A stretch of DNA of 47,337 nucleotides, taken from IMG/VR virus record IMGVR_UViG_3300034375_005592, positions 1-47,337 of that record, one strand, 5' to 3'. The translations under genes were made by a program, and so were the position numbers. This DNA comes from a virus. This document shows, piece by piece, positions 17,401 through 28,100 of the stretch (the first letter of the stretch is position 1; each line of letters begins with the position of its first letter). The notes under the pieces are model-generated. The model saw only the letters and a list, made by a program, of their open reading frames with translations, was not told the origin of the DNA and did no database searches.

Positions 17401-17724
17401 GGAAGAGAAGTACAAAAAGAATATCAAGCTACTTTCCAAACAACAGCTGATAAAGAAATTCTAGTTCAATATACAGAAGTAATTAGAGACGCAAATAATT
17501 ACGATAATATTATCTCTACTGATGAATTACCTGCCCTTACAATAAGTAATCAAGTAAATCTTCCTACTGCTTTAGCAAAATTAGATTTAACTTTTGGAAC
17601 AGGTGCAGATTTAAATTTAACATACACTGCTAAAGGAGGAAGAAGACAACCTTTAGTATTAGCATTTATGGTAGACTCTGATGTATATAGAGATCCTAGA
17701 AGAATGCAAAATATTATTAAATAA
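14443..17724 (+). CDS. Coiled-coil cargo/ejection protein (putative)
   Basis: A 1093-residue acidic protein. Residues 1-120 contain a conserved-looking opening (TTEYKPLGLEAFAEPLSKM, then heptad-rich DDERAKKLLADLDAKTQEL and YRVATQQLQDLNEWF) that I associate with crAss-like cargo proteins. Residues 230-330 and 500-720 are long charged helices, probably coiled coils. Between and after these are beta-type segments (VEYTISATGADGETYEKVV; ITFGTGADLNL-like strands near the end). There is no signal peptide, transmembrane helix or catalytic motif. Start and stop overlap both neighbours by one base (TAATG), so stoichiometric translation with them is likely. The family role is inferred from context and architecture. 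Confidence 0.55.
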   Translation: MPLTPLSTPFTTEYKPLGLEAFAEPLSKMKEKFDVTKSEIDKTKYALSRMSQDDERAKKLLADLDAKTQELSQNLTRSGNYRVATQQLQDLNEWFNTNPEFAGMKQNYNNYQKNYALMQKKLEKREITQDDFETWDYYVRNKFSGTNYDPTTGNYSTGNFTPKSENREKEIEDLVLKIAAMEEDQQVNAIMGINSAVDAGEIRQQLTKYRTKEDAARSIRNFITTGERFKNWKQEDAQMKFFELNDRTKKAALQGLTEDKDPYQFSRNVLIESLPELEELHDQVTKVIANPNATSEDIAKAKEIQAEAEEKMADIQTMLENNDVEAIEQEAAGIYVADKLGYFDKIALAGADIVDFINEGAISSSGSGRKSTKIKEANEVGDIATQLNPVNVMKETPLAGGTSPFNAEENIQLEPVEYTISATGADGETYEKVVEIEPSSSIGAMYQKNVDVLTPFVGGVSKYTTGDGTVSYAQTSDYILTVHAENEALSKTTLGFEQMYDQRIATLTDDINAYKVELLDPTLTEEQEAELEAKIKDARKEKYQATYSKVGQLKDLDFLVTEYINDKSEEELVQIIKDQAGDLNLSDEDIIKDITKLKEDFEANTVSSPKFLDKELNSLIGTRKQEKNELVKNLDNEFKDLMDEAARQFMGKETSELTEAEQEQLELYVSGRMDQQEEGYENIPEEVKAERQRIFERLNAIDGEMDSALDMVDNVFSPGELLLNKIYKEYRKSKTLGSEQFYQIPQIIVDKGADKFSSGQFKALVDDGMVARGSRNSRVIWDPSTRQSIAMDPGGLKHSYTLDAYRTDTPRFAGVDQNGNVIMAFYRKSALTDQNQNLKDWQSYIDKGIQPLAETTQKRLEAYEAGEDVRVKFSKQELEAMQKNNPEVLYLSSEGLDYKPIETVTENFVDYIESANAIANPDNRIEFIEKQRANYAPFYMASNPKAAREYNQFANTLQYRANNGIESSISQGATKPAQSPPYTDAQGREVQKEYQATFQTTADKEILVQYTEVIRDANNYDNIISTDELPALTISNQVNLPTALAKLDLTFGTGADLNLTYTAKGGRRQPLVLAFMVDSDVYRDPRRMQNIIK

Positions 17725-20700
17725 TGGCAGACGAGAAAGAACTCAATCTTAAAGGGATGGATACTAGTAATCCTGATGGAGAACCTCAAATAAATCCCAT
17801 ACTACAATCTGCAGAAGAAAAAATACAATCTTCTGATGCTTATATACAGCCTAGAAAAGAGCAACAAGATTTTATAAATAATCTAGCAAATGCAGGTATT
17901 AACGGAGTAACTAATGATACTATTAAGGGAACTAACTTTATGGTAGATCCCGCTGCTAAAGAATTATTTACTTCTGTTGATTTAGCTAAAGCAATTCCTG
18001 ATCCTAATGAGCGTGCAGAATATATTAGACAGCACGGCAGTAAAATGACTAGGCTACTAGATCCTGATACTTATGGTATAACATTTAATAGAGAGATAGG
18101 AGATTATGCTGCATTTAGACAAAACAATTATTACAAACAATTAAAAAAGTTTGTAGATGATTTAGATGAAAATCAAGGTTTTTGGGAATCATTGGGAACT
18201 ACTTCTGGTAAATTAGCAGGTTCTACATTAAATAATATAGGAGCAAATATTTTAGCACCTATATATGGAGTAGGATCAGCATTATGGAATTGGGATAGAA
18301 CTAAAGTTTTTGATAATGATGTAGGCGAGTGGTTTAATAAAAACCAAGAATACATAGACCAACGTCTTGTAATCTACGGAGGATACGATTATGCTAAAAA
18401 CAGAGATAAACAAACTTTCTTTTCTAGAATAGCTGATCATCCTTTTAAATCTATTAACGACGATATTGTTCCCACAGTCTCTTTTGTTATGGGGGCAGTG
18501 GGTGCAGAAATACTTTTAGGAAAAGTAGGATTAAAAGGAGCCATGGGAAGGCCCACTAGAACGATAGCTCGTGCAGGCGCTATTGGTACAGAAAAATTTT
18601 CTAAAGCTTACAGAGCTATTAGAGGTTTAGAAAAATTAGACGACATACAGTCTATGAGAAAGATAGTAAAAGCTACCGATGCTTTACAAAAAGGTATGGG
18701 TACTATAGGAACTATGTATCGATCAGCTGCTTATGAATCAGCAATGATTGGTAAAGACACTCAAGACAGTACTTTATTACAATCTAAATACGGATATATA
18801 AAGAACGATCCTCAATTGTTTGAGGAATATAAAGAACTTGTTCGCCAAAATACAGATGAGTTTGGTAATCTAGAAATCTCAGAAGAAGAAATCATTGAAA
18901 CTATTGCTAGAAAAATTCCTAGAGGAGAACTAGCAATGATGCAACATAATTCTAAGAATGCAGGTACGGCAGCATTCCTTACTAATATTCCATTAGTAGG
19001 TGCTAGTTATATGATTCAGTTCCCTAAAATATTTGGATCAGGTTTTAGAAACAATCAAAAGATTTTATCTAGAAGCGGAGTCCTTTATGGAACAACTAGA
19101 GATGCTACAGGAAAATTAGTTTCAGAATTTGCAAGTGCAACTAAATTAGAAAAATTCTTATTTAAATATGCAATGCCTTCATTAAAAGTAGGTATTACTG
19201 AAGGATTTGAAGAATTTTCTCAAGGTGTTATAGAAAAAGGATATTCAGACTATTGGGCTTCTCCTTATACTAAAAGCGCTAGAGACTCTTCTATAGGCTT
19301 TATACAAGCTATGGCAAGTGCTTCTAGAAAGTATGCTACATCTATAGAAGGAATTGATTCCATGAGTTTAGGATTTTTAATGGGATTCTTAGGGATTCCT
19401 ATGGTAAAACCTAAAGCAAGTGGTAAGATGGGTCTTGGATGGAGCGGGGGTTTTTATGAAGCAGTAGGAGAAGTATCAGAAAAGATTTCTGAAGTAGAAG
19501 CTGCTATAAAAAATTATAATGAAGGAATTCAAATGAATGAAGTCCTTAAAAATAATTTCGATGCTTTTAGAAAATCTGTTAGTATACAAGAAGATAAAGA
19601 TCTTGCTCTAGCTAAAGGAGATGTCTTTGGATATAAGAACGCAGAATTTGATGAGCTATTTAATTTTGTAGAAAACAGAATGAGCAATGGAATTCTGGAC
19701 ACAGTGTACCAGGATATAGATGCTTTAGAGAATATGTCTCTAGAAGAGTTTAACGAACAGTTTGCTCACAAAGATGAAGCTCTTCAATTTACAGAAGAAA
19801 CTAAAAAGAAGAATTTAGAAACTCTTCGTAAAAGAGTTGACACAATTGTTAAGAATCAAGATACATTTGATTCTATAGCTAGTGATAGAAAAACCTGGAT
19901 AGATAAATTCTTTCTTAAAAATTATAAAGGATTAGATCAATTAGAAGAACTTGACCCAAGTAAGAATCCTGAGCTCGAAATGGATCAGCAGGATTATATG
20001 CGAGCAAAAGCAAACTTTATAAGAAATAAACAAAACGCTCTTAAAAAACAAGCTGTTTATTTATTATCTAGTAGAGACAATCTAAAAGAAAGAGAAAAAG
20101 AACTAAGAGAAAAACTAAATGAATTAGCTCCTAATAGTAATCTAGATGTTTTATATAAAGATGAAAATTATAGAGAAGTACTAGCAGCTGTAGAAAAAGG
20201 AGACGTAATTTATTTTGCACAAGAAGAAGGCAAGAAAAAACTAGATAGTTTTATTAAAGAGATCTTAGGTCAAATAAAAGAAGATAATTTTGAATCATAT
20301 AACTTTAATAAATCTGAAATAGAAGGTATTGTTAAAGATATATTTCAAATTAAAACTAAGCAAGCTAAAGTTTCTGAAATCTATTCTACTCTCTTTACAA
20401 ATAAAGGAGCCAATACCTGGTTTAAATTAAAAGAAGATTTTGAAAAACAATTTGCTGAAGAGCTTATAGATGGCATAAAAAAACGAGCAGAAGAAGCTGT
20501 CAATAAAAAACAAGATGGTTCTAGTGTAAAAACAAATCTTGATTCTTATAGAGAACTTTTTGGAAAAGATGTTCCTGCTCATTCTGAAAATGTTATAAGC
20601 CAATTAAATACTGTAAAATCAAAATTATCTGACCCAGAAACTGCTCCATATGAAGAAGTAGTTGAGGCATTAAAAGATGGAAAGAATGCTAATCTAGTAG

Positions 20701-22103
20701 AACATATTTTTGAAGTTATGGAAAGCCGAGACGAGCTTCCTAATGGATTAGATTACTCATTAGATAATATAGATAACTTTAAAGATAACGAGGATTTTAA
20801 AACTAGTTTTTTAAATGCATTCAATACTATTCTAAATAACTATGAAGATATAGTTTCAGAGATTTCTAAACGTAATACTAACTTTGCTAATTCAAAGAAA
20901 GAAAACGTAACTCCTGAACCTGTACAAAGTACATCAGAGTTTAAAGACGAGAAGAAAGAAGCTTTTACTATTGATGACATGTTCGAAGAAGCTGTCGAAC
21001 AATCTACTAGTGGTAACATTCCTACTATTAACGAAAAGCAATTAAGATTTGACGAAGACGGCAAATTAATAAAAACGCCAATAAATCCACAAACAGGTAA
21101 ACCTTATCCTTGGGAAGATAGTCAAGGTAGACCAACTACTCAAACAGAAATAGATGGGTACGACATGAAGAAAGTTAATAGCCCTGATTGGTTAAATAAT
21201 GAAGATTTAGAAAAATACGAAGAGACAGCTGAATTTAAATTTGCTACTGAGTTAGATGAGAACGGAAATTCTTACGGAGATAAAAGTGTATATGATGCTG
21301 ATAACATCGGTATTAATGTATATCATGGAGATACTTTTATAGGAAGACTTCAAACAACTTCTAGAAACCCTAGTGTAAAAGGTTTAAGAGAGGCTTTATA
21401 TAATTCTACAAAAGAAACTGACGGAGGATTTATATCATCAACAACTAAAGACTCTATAGAATCTTATGAAGGATATCAAGCTACTGTTGCTTTTAAAACA
21501 GAAACTAAAGAAACTACTACATCAAAGTACGTAGAACAGAAAGATCTGCCTCCTATTATTGTTGAGTATAAAGGAGTTAAATATTCTACTAATGTAGATT
21601 TAGTTTTTGGGGAAGGTGAAGTAATTAATCTAGAAACAGGTAAAGTAGTAGGAAATTATTCTTCTCCTTTAGGACGAGCTGTTGTAGATGAGGCTATAAA
21701 ACAAGGATTATATTTCAAACAAGAACAAACTACTACAGTAGATATAGCATCTGATTTAGGATTACTTGATACACTTAAAAAAGGTGATAATATTATACAT
21801 CCAAAATTTGGAAAAGGAACAATAGTTAATATTATTGTAGATCCAAACGGTGTTAGATTTGATCAAGTAGAAATTTTATTTCCTGATGAAGGAGGAATAG
21901 TAAGAATTTCAAAAACAGGTACATTAGAAGATAGTAAACTAATAAAAACTACTTCGCCAGAAACAGAAGTAGAACAGACTGCTAGAGAAAAAGTAATAGA
22001 AGAAAATTTCGATGATATAATTGAACAGCTTAGTAATAGATTCGGTGAAGGGTACGTTGATATCTTAGACGGCAATAACTATATAGGAGAAAAACAATGT
22101 TAG
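17724..22103 (+). CDS. Large cargo protein ending in a PcrA/UvrD-like Tudor module
   Basis: A 1459-residue protein. Residues 150-340 contain two Gly/Ala hydrophobic stretches (GANILAPIYGVGSALWNW and SFVMGAVGAEILLGKVG) that could insert in or line a membrane channel. Residues 560-1090 are charged helices and coiled coils. After an acidic linker, residues about 1350-1410 read GDNIIHPKFGKGTIVNII and VEILFPDEGGIVRI. This closely resembles the C-terminal Tudor-like domain of PcrA/UvrD helicases (GDxVxHxxFGxGTVxxV...IxFPxxGxxxL), which in bacteria touches RNA polymerase. No helicase motifs are present. The chain ends EKQC. The gene lies directly upstream of the virion RNA polymerase. The cargo role is inferred and the Tudor call is fairly strong. 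Confidence 0.6.
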   Translation: MADEKELNLKGMDTSNPDGEPQINPILQSAEEKIQSSDAYIQPRKEQQDFINNLANAGINGVTNDTIKGTNFMVDPAAKELFTSVDLAKAIPDPNERAEYIRQHGSKMTRLLDPDTYGITFNREIGDYAAFRQNNYYKQLKKFVDDLDENQGFWESLGTTSGKLAGSTLNNIGANILAPIYGVGSALWNWDRTKVFDNDVGEWFNKNQEYIDQRLVIYGGYDYAKNRDKQTFFSRIADHPFKSINDDIVPTVSFVMGAVGAEILLGKVGLKGAMGRPTRTIARAGAIGTEKFSKAYRAIRGLEKLDDIQSMRKIVKATDALQKGMGTIGTMYRSAAYESAMIGKDTQDSTLLQSKYGYIKNDPQLFEEYKELVRQNTDEFGNLEISEEEIIETIARKIPRGELAMMQHNSKNAGTAAFLTNIPLVGASYMIQFPKIFGSGFRNNQKILSRSGVLYGTTRDATGKLVSEFASATKLEKFLFKYAMPSLKVGITEGFEEFSQGVIEKGYSDYWASPYTKSARDSSIGFIQAMASASRKYATSIEGIDSMSLGFLMGFLGIPMVKPKASGKMGLGWSGGFYEAVGEVSEKISEVEAAIKNYNEGIQMNEVLKNNFDAFRKSVSIQEDKDLALAKGDVFGYKNAEFDELFNFVENRMSNGILDTVYQDIDALENMSLEEFNEQFAHKDEALQFTEETKKKNLETLRKRVDTIVKNQDTFDSIASDRKTWIDKFFLKNYKGLDQLEELDPSKNPELEMDQQDYMRAKANFIRNKQNALKKQAVYLLSSRDNLKEREKELREKLNELAPNSNLDVLYKDENYREVLAAVEKGDVIYFAQEEGKKKLDSFIKEILGQIKEDNFESYNFNKSEIEGIVKDIFQIKTKQAKVSEIYSTLFTNKGANTWFKLKEDFEKQFAEELIDGIKKRAEEAVNKKQDGSSVKTNLDSYRELFGKDVPAHSENVISQLNTVKSKLSDPETAPYEEVVEALKDGKNANLVEHIFEVMESRDELPNGLDYSLDNIDNFKDNEDFKTSFLNAFNTILNNYEDIVSEISKRNTNFANSKKENVTPEPVQSTSEFKDEKKEAFTIDDMFEEAVEQSTSGNIPTINEKQLRFDEDGKLIKTPINPQTGKPYPWEDSQGRPTTQTEIDGYDMKKVNSPDWLNNEDLEKYEETAEFKFATELDENGNSYGDKSVYDADNIGINVYHGDTFIGRLQTTSRNPSVKGLREALYNSTKETDGGFISSTTKDSIESYEGYQATVAFKTETKETTTSKYVEQKDLPPIIVEYKGVKYSTNVDLVFGEGEVINLETGKVVGNYSSPLGRAVVDEAIKQGLYFKQEQTTTVDIASDLGLLDTLKKGDNIIHPKFGKGTIVNIIVDPNGVRFDQVEILFPDEGGIVRISKTGTLEDSKLIKTTSPETEVEQTAREKVIEENFDDIIEQLSNRFGEGYVDILDGNNYIGEKQC

Positions 22104-22121
22104 TAAAAATCCGTAACTTTG

Positions 22122-22138
22122 ATAAATTTTAATTCATG
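22122..22138 (+). promoter_or_regulatory. AT-rich leader before the RNA polymerase gene
   Basis: The 32-base gap after the preceding stop ends in TAAATTTTAATTCATGG. This is the muzzle-gene leader with one extra T, and no purine-rich ribosome site is present. Unlike its neighbours, this gene is not stop-start coupled, so it relies on its own initiation signal. The element is inferred from similarity to the copy at 2744. Confidence 0.35.
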
Positions 22139-25100
22139 GCTTGTAAGTATTGGTACGACGGTAATTGGCGAAGTGAGGAAGAGTTTAAATCTATTCTTAA
22201 TAATGGTTTATTAGATCAGCTATTAAGAGGTGAAGCGATTTCTCTAAAAGAGTTTCAGTTAGATGAAACTAAAATAATCAACAAACCTAAAGAAACTGTA
22301 CAGCAAGCTCCTGTAAGAGTTAGAATTAAAAGAAAGATTCAAAGAAATCTTAATGTTGGTACAGATCCACAAAACAATGGAGAGCCTTTAAAAAATAATC
22401 CTGCTGTTTTATTAAAAAAAGCAGCTGATGCTAGAGGCGATAAAAATAATGAACTACTATTAGTTATTAAAACTATTGATCGTGTTAACATTGGACAAGA
22501 TGGACAAGGAGATACAGTCATGAGTACTATTCATACAGGGAGAGCGGGGTCAGAAAAAGCAAAAGCATTAAGAGAAAAACTAGAAAACTCTAAAGTAAAT
22601 CTCAGTGAAAGTTTAGAACCTGGATATGTTTACATGTTAGTTCCTTCTGCATATGGTTTATATCCTGTTAAGTTATTTACCCATAAGATAGCAGATACAA
22701 ATGATTTTGACACTGTAAAAACTAAACTAAAAGAATTACAAGAAGCTACTAATATTGATGATATCAAAAAAATTAGAGAAGTTCTTGAAGATATTACTTA
22801 TAGATTTAATATTGAATACAAAAGAGGCAATACTAAAAAAGATTCTTATTTCGAATTTAAGTGGACAGAAGTAGAAGGAGAAGTAATTGTCCCTCAAGAA
22901 ATAAAAATTCCAGGAGATCAAATAGATGCAGCTATTGATTTTTTAGGAAAAAGAATTAGAAAAATAGATTTTGCTAGAATCAACGAAGGAAACTATAATC
23001 AACAAGTTGCAGAAAGCGGAGCTATTACTACTGACTTATTTCATGAAGACGGTAACTTCTTTCATTCAAGTTCTTTCTTTTTAGAAACTTATCAATTAAG
23101 TGAGTCTGAGAAAAAAGCTTATGAGCAGCAAGTATTAGACTTTGATAAAAGTGATGAGAAAAATTTCAATGAGGAATTTGGTCCTACATCTAACGAAGCT
23201 TATGAGCCTAATCCTAATCAAACTAGTACTAAGAAAGACGAAGCAGAATACTTTGATGATCAAATACCTCCCGATGATTTTGAATTTGAGTTTGATGAAG
23301 AGTTAGCACTTCTTTCAGCACAAGCTACAGAAGAAGGAAAGAAACAACAAAAAGGAGAACCAGTAAAAAAAGAAGAGCCAGGTGAAAGAGCTCCGACAAG
23401 AGAAGAGATTATAGACTCTGACCAAGAATTATCTGCACAAGATCTTGATGATATAATAAAAGCTGCAGAAGAACAAGGCATCTCTGCAGGTGTAGCAGCA
23501 ATGGAAGAAACTAGAAGTAATGAAAGTACTCTTCTTGATTCAGAATCAGAGACTGGTGACGATATAGATACTGATGTATCTTCTAGCGATGATATAATAG
23601 GAGATCCTTTTGGAGATAGTAATCTTAAAACAAAAATGGGCCCTAAGATGGACCCTGAACTTGCTAAAGAAGATGCTAAGAAAGCTAGAGAACAAGGATT
23701 AGAAACTCTTAAAAGAATATTAGGAGAGTCTTTTAAAAGACAGTCAGGAAAGAAAGGCACTGTTAGAGTCATTAAAGATTTTGATTCTTTACGCCACTAC
23801 CTTCCTAAAGAATCTTTTGAGATGCTGCAACAAGCATTAAAAAACGGAGATGAGTTATATGGATTATTTACTACTGCTGCAGTATTAATATCAGAGTTAG
23901 CTCCAGCAGGAACAGAAGCTCACGAAGCATTTCATGTTATTTTTAATTTAGTTCTGCCTATAGAACAAAGAGTTAAAATCTTAAATGAGATCTTTTATAA
24001 GTATCAAGAAGAGATTCCTTTAACAAGAAAAGAAGTTACTCTAGAAGACGGTACTAAAGAAGTTCAATATGTTAGACCTACTTTTATTGAGTTAGAAGAA
24101 TTCTTAGCAGATAAGTTTATGGCTTATGAACAAAGCCAAGAAGTTGATAAGCTTAAGCCTGTAAGCAAGCAACCTGTCCCTGAAGATAAAAGAACGGGGC
24201 AACAAAAAACTAAAGATATATTAGCAGGTAAAGAAAATTTTAAAGAGACTAATGCTTTTTTTAAAGGTCTTTCTAGAATGTTACGAGTTTTCTTTAAAAA
24301 GAATAAAGTTCTAAACATAGATAACTTATTTGAGAATATAAACTTAGGAGTGTATGCGGATTCTATAAAATTTAAAAACACTGTATTAAAAAGATCTATT
24401 AGACAATCTATCGGACAATCTGTAAGAACTACTGCTCCTAACAGAAAGTATATAAATCCAGTTGAGAAAAAATGGGCGTTAAGATATTTTAACAGTAAGA
24501 TTAAAAAAGCCATTGAAGGATTCCGCCAACAATTAGACCCAGAAAATAAATTATCTGTACCTGAAATAATAAATTTAGTAGGTAAGAAGTCTAAGAACTC
24601 AGGTCCTCATATTATATTTAGTAATGCTATTACTGATGTTGTTCGAGATATAGCAGTCGCAAAACAACTTCTTGCACAAGCAGAGGCAGCTGGAGATACT
24701 AAAAAAGTTGCTAAGTTTAAAAACTTAATTCATCACTTTAGTAAGTTCTATAAAATCATAACTAATAATCAAAAGATTGTTAGGAAGAATCCAAAAGGTA
24801 GAATAGAATTTATGAAGTCTTCTGATTTATTAGAACAGTTTAATAGATTCTTAAAAAGTAATGAAGGTATTGAAATTAGTTATGGAGGATTTGAAGCAGA
24901 GAGTAGATCTCCTCAAGAAGGCACTAACGGTCAAGTTACAGAACAAGATTATATAAATGCTATTGAAGAAGGAGAAGATACTCCAGATAGAGTAGCACAG
25001 ATAAATAGTATTGAAAGAAATCCTAAGCAGGGAATGAAGCAACAGCTTATTAGTTTCTTTGCTAATATTCCTAAATATAATTCTGATGGTTCAAAAGCAA

Positions 25101-28100
25101 TTTCTCCTTTTGGTATTCAAGATGTAGAAGATTCTAATGTAGTATTTGCTGCTTTAGTATCTAAAGTAGCTAATAGTTATACTTTAGAAAACTTTGACGC
25201 AAAACTAGCTACTCTAAATAAACCTTGGAAACAAGATGTTATAGATTTATTTGCTCAGAATCCAAGACTAAGAACATTGTTCTTTGCCAATTTTGCTAGT
25301 AAAAACTTTGCAGAGTTTGAAAGTGTCTATGAAGTAAATGGAGAATTTAGAGTATTTAGTTCTAACTCTAAAACTATCAAAGATATTATTTCAGAAGATC
25401 TTATAGCTAACTTCTTATCTAGTACTAACTCATTATATAAAGTAGGTAAACAAGATGCTCTTTGGACAGATAATATAGACGCAGCTAAAGCCAAAGCTTT
25501 CTTAGATGGTTTACTAAAATTAGATTTTTTATATAGACAAAATGATGTTAGTGCTGATGAAAAAGTAGCTGAAAAAAGTGTAGACTTTTTTGAAAACGGA
25601 AAATTCTTTAAACTACTTTCTGATCACTTAGCTACTGTAAATCTTTTCTTAACTCCTGAACAATTAGATAAAATCTATAATAGTGGAGGAGCAAAATTCT
25701 TATATAAAAGAGGAAAGATTGGAAATCTATTACGTGTTCTCCAAGAGGTAGGTAAAAAACTAGTTGGAACAGATAGAACAGCGATGGAAAGTCGAACTGT
25801 TGTTGGCGAAGACGGAAAGAAAAGAACAGTTAAGACTCCTAAATATAAAAGAGACGCAAAAGCAAGAGTTAATCCATTTACTAAACTAACTCCTGAAACA
25901 GATATTCAGTACGGAAAAAGTAAAGCTTCAGGAAAAAGTTTAGTACAACAATTAGCAGAAGCTATAGAGCCTGCACTAGACACCGAATTAGTTTCTAGTT
26001 TTAGAGGTATAGGAGGTAAAACTAAGTATAACATTATTCTTTCAGGACAGATTAATAAAATGTTAGAAGAAGTTAAAGATGAAGATAGTCTTCAGAAGCT
26101 TATAGATAATGTAGCAGGAAATGATTTATTAGTAAGTAACTTGCCTTTCTTACAAGATTTAAAAAATGACGACGGTTTAAGAAATAATCTTAAATCTATT
26201 ATATTAGACGGACTTACTAGAAAAGGACAAAACAAAGCTGTTACTTATGGTAAGATGTCTGATATAGAATTAGAAGCAACTTCTTTTGGTTTATATTATA
26301 GAAGAGGTAAAAGAGAATACCAACAAGGTAATGTGGGTATTAAATTAGGTATACCTTCAAACTCTCCTACTGCCCATTATTTAAAAGTAAAGAGACTTAG
26401 TAAAGATGAAATTATAGATAAACTTACAGATACTGCTATCGCAGAAATGGAAAGAATGAAGTTTATCAAAGGCTTGGAAGAACAGTATAAAAAAGAAAAG
26501 AAAGAAAATAAAGATGCTGTTCCTCATCCATTATTATTAAATAAGAACTATGTAAAAAGAGGAAAGAACTTTCAATTACTTACTTTTTTAAATAAAGTTC
26601 CTGCTAAAAATCTTAAAACTAAACAAGGTATTAAAAAAGAAATTCAAAAATTCTTTGAGTTTAATTTAGAAAAAGATACTTTCTTTAGACAACAATATCT
26701 TAAATATAAAGAATCAGGAATTGTTGAAGGAAAAACAGCAGAAGGATTAATGACATTTAATCCTAATATTTTAGACAAAAGTCTAGAAACTACTCAAGCA
26801 CAAAACGAAGTATTTATAGATTACCTTATGAATACTTTTTATTATAATGCTCAAACAAATGTTTTATTTGCAGGAGATCCTAGTTTTTATAAAGGTACTA
26901 CAGATTATCAAAAACGTTTTAAGCAAATCTTTAGTCCTGGTACATACACTACTTTAACAGGAAGTTATAGCGCTATTATTTTAGAAGACTCGATGGTTCC
27001 TACCTCTAAAGAAAATCTAAAACATATCAATGATATTATTGATAAGTCTAATATGACTCCTGTAGAAAAAGAAGCATTGAAAATAATGTGGAAAGAAAAG
27101 GCTAATGCTAAAAAAGTAGGAGATCAAAATAATGAATCAGATGGTGGTACTTTTGTATCTTTAGATTTCCGTAAAAAAATATTAAAAGGTTTAGGAGAGT
27201 GGGGAGAAGCCCATGATAAAGCCTATGATAGAATTAAAAAAGGAAAAGAAACTATAGAAGATTTAAGAATTATAGATCCTCCTGCATCTCCATTAAAACC
27301 ATTTACATTTACACAAATGTATGTTGATGGTGTAAGAGTTCCTATGCAGATTAAGAACTCTGAAACAGTACTTACTAAATCTTTTGCTCTTAAAAAAGAT
27401 AAGCAAGGTAATCTAGTTTATCCTAAACTTGCTGCAATATATGAAGATATGGAAAGAGGCGCATATGAAGTAGCTCTTTTTGAATCAGCTGTTAAAGTAG
27501 GAGGAATAACAAATGGAAAAGATAGTAGGTTTACTCACTATGAAAAGCAAGCTGACGGAAGCTACATACCTTCTGTAGGATATGATAGTGTTAAAGTATT
27601 TAATTTAGATATATCTGATTACAGAAAACAGCAAGAAACTCCTGCTCACCATATTGATGAAAGAAGTAATTTTGGATCACAGCTAAGAACTCTTATTACT
27701 GGTGATATAGCAATGGACCAGGATTATGATTTATTTATAGGCGATACTAGAACTTCATTAAAAGGATATGAAGTAGTTTCATTATATCAAGATATTATTT
27801 TCGACGACTTAAAAGAATCTTTCGAGTCATTAGAAAAAGATATGGTAAATCCTGACGGTACTCTTAATTATGTAAAGCTGATTCCTTTATTAAGAGAACA
27901 TGCTGTTGAAAGAAATATGGGAGACCAATATCTTCAAGCTATTTCTCCAGTAGAAGTCACTGTTAATGATGCATCATTAGGATCAAAAAAAACAATTACT
28001 ACAGCTTTGCCTTTATTCCATCCTAGAATTTTATATCAAACAGAAACTCTTTTGCATTCTATCTTTAAAAACAATGTAGTTAAACAAAAAATTAAAGGGG

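Noticed and set aside
23260-23772. 170-residue minus-strand ORF, and similar long antisense ORFs at 24124-24513 and 12434-12730
   Set aside because: These are Ser/Leu/Phe/Cys-rich shadows of Glu/Lys-rich coding sequence on the plus strand, with no motifs and no leaders.
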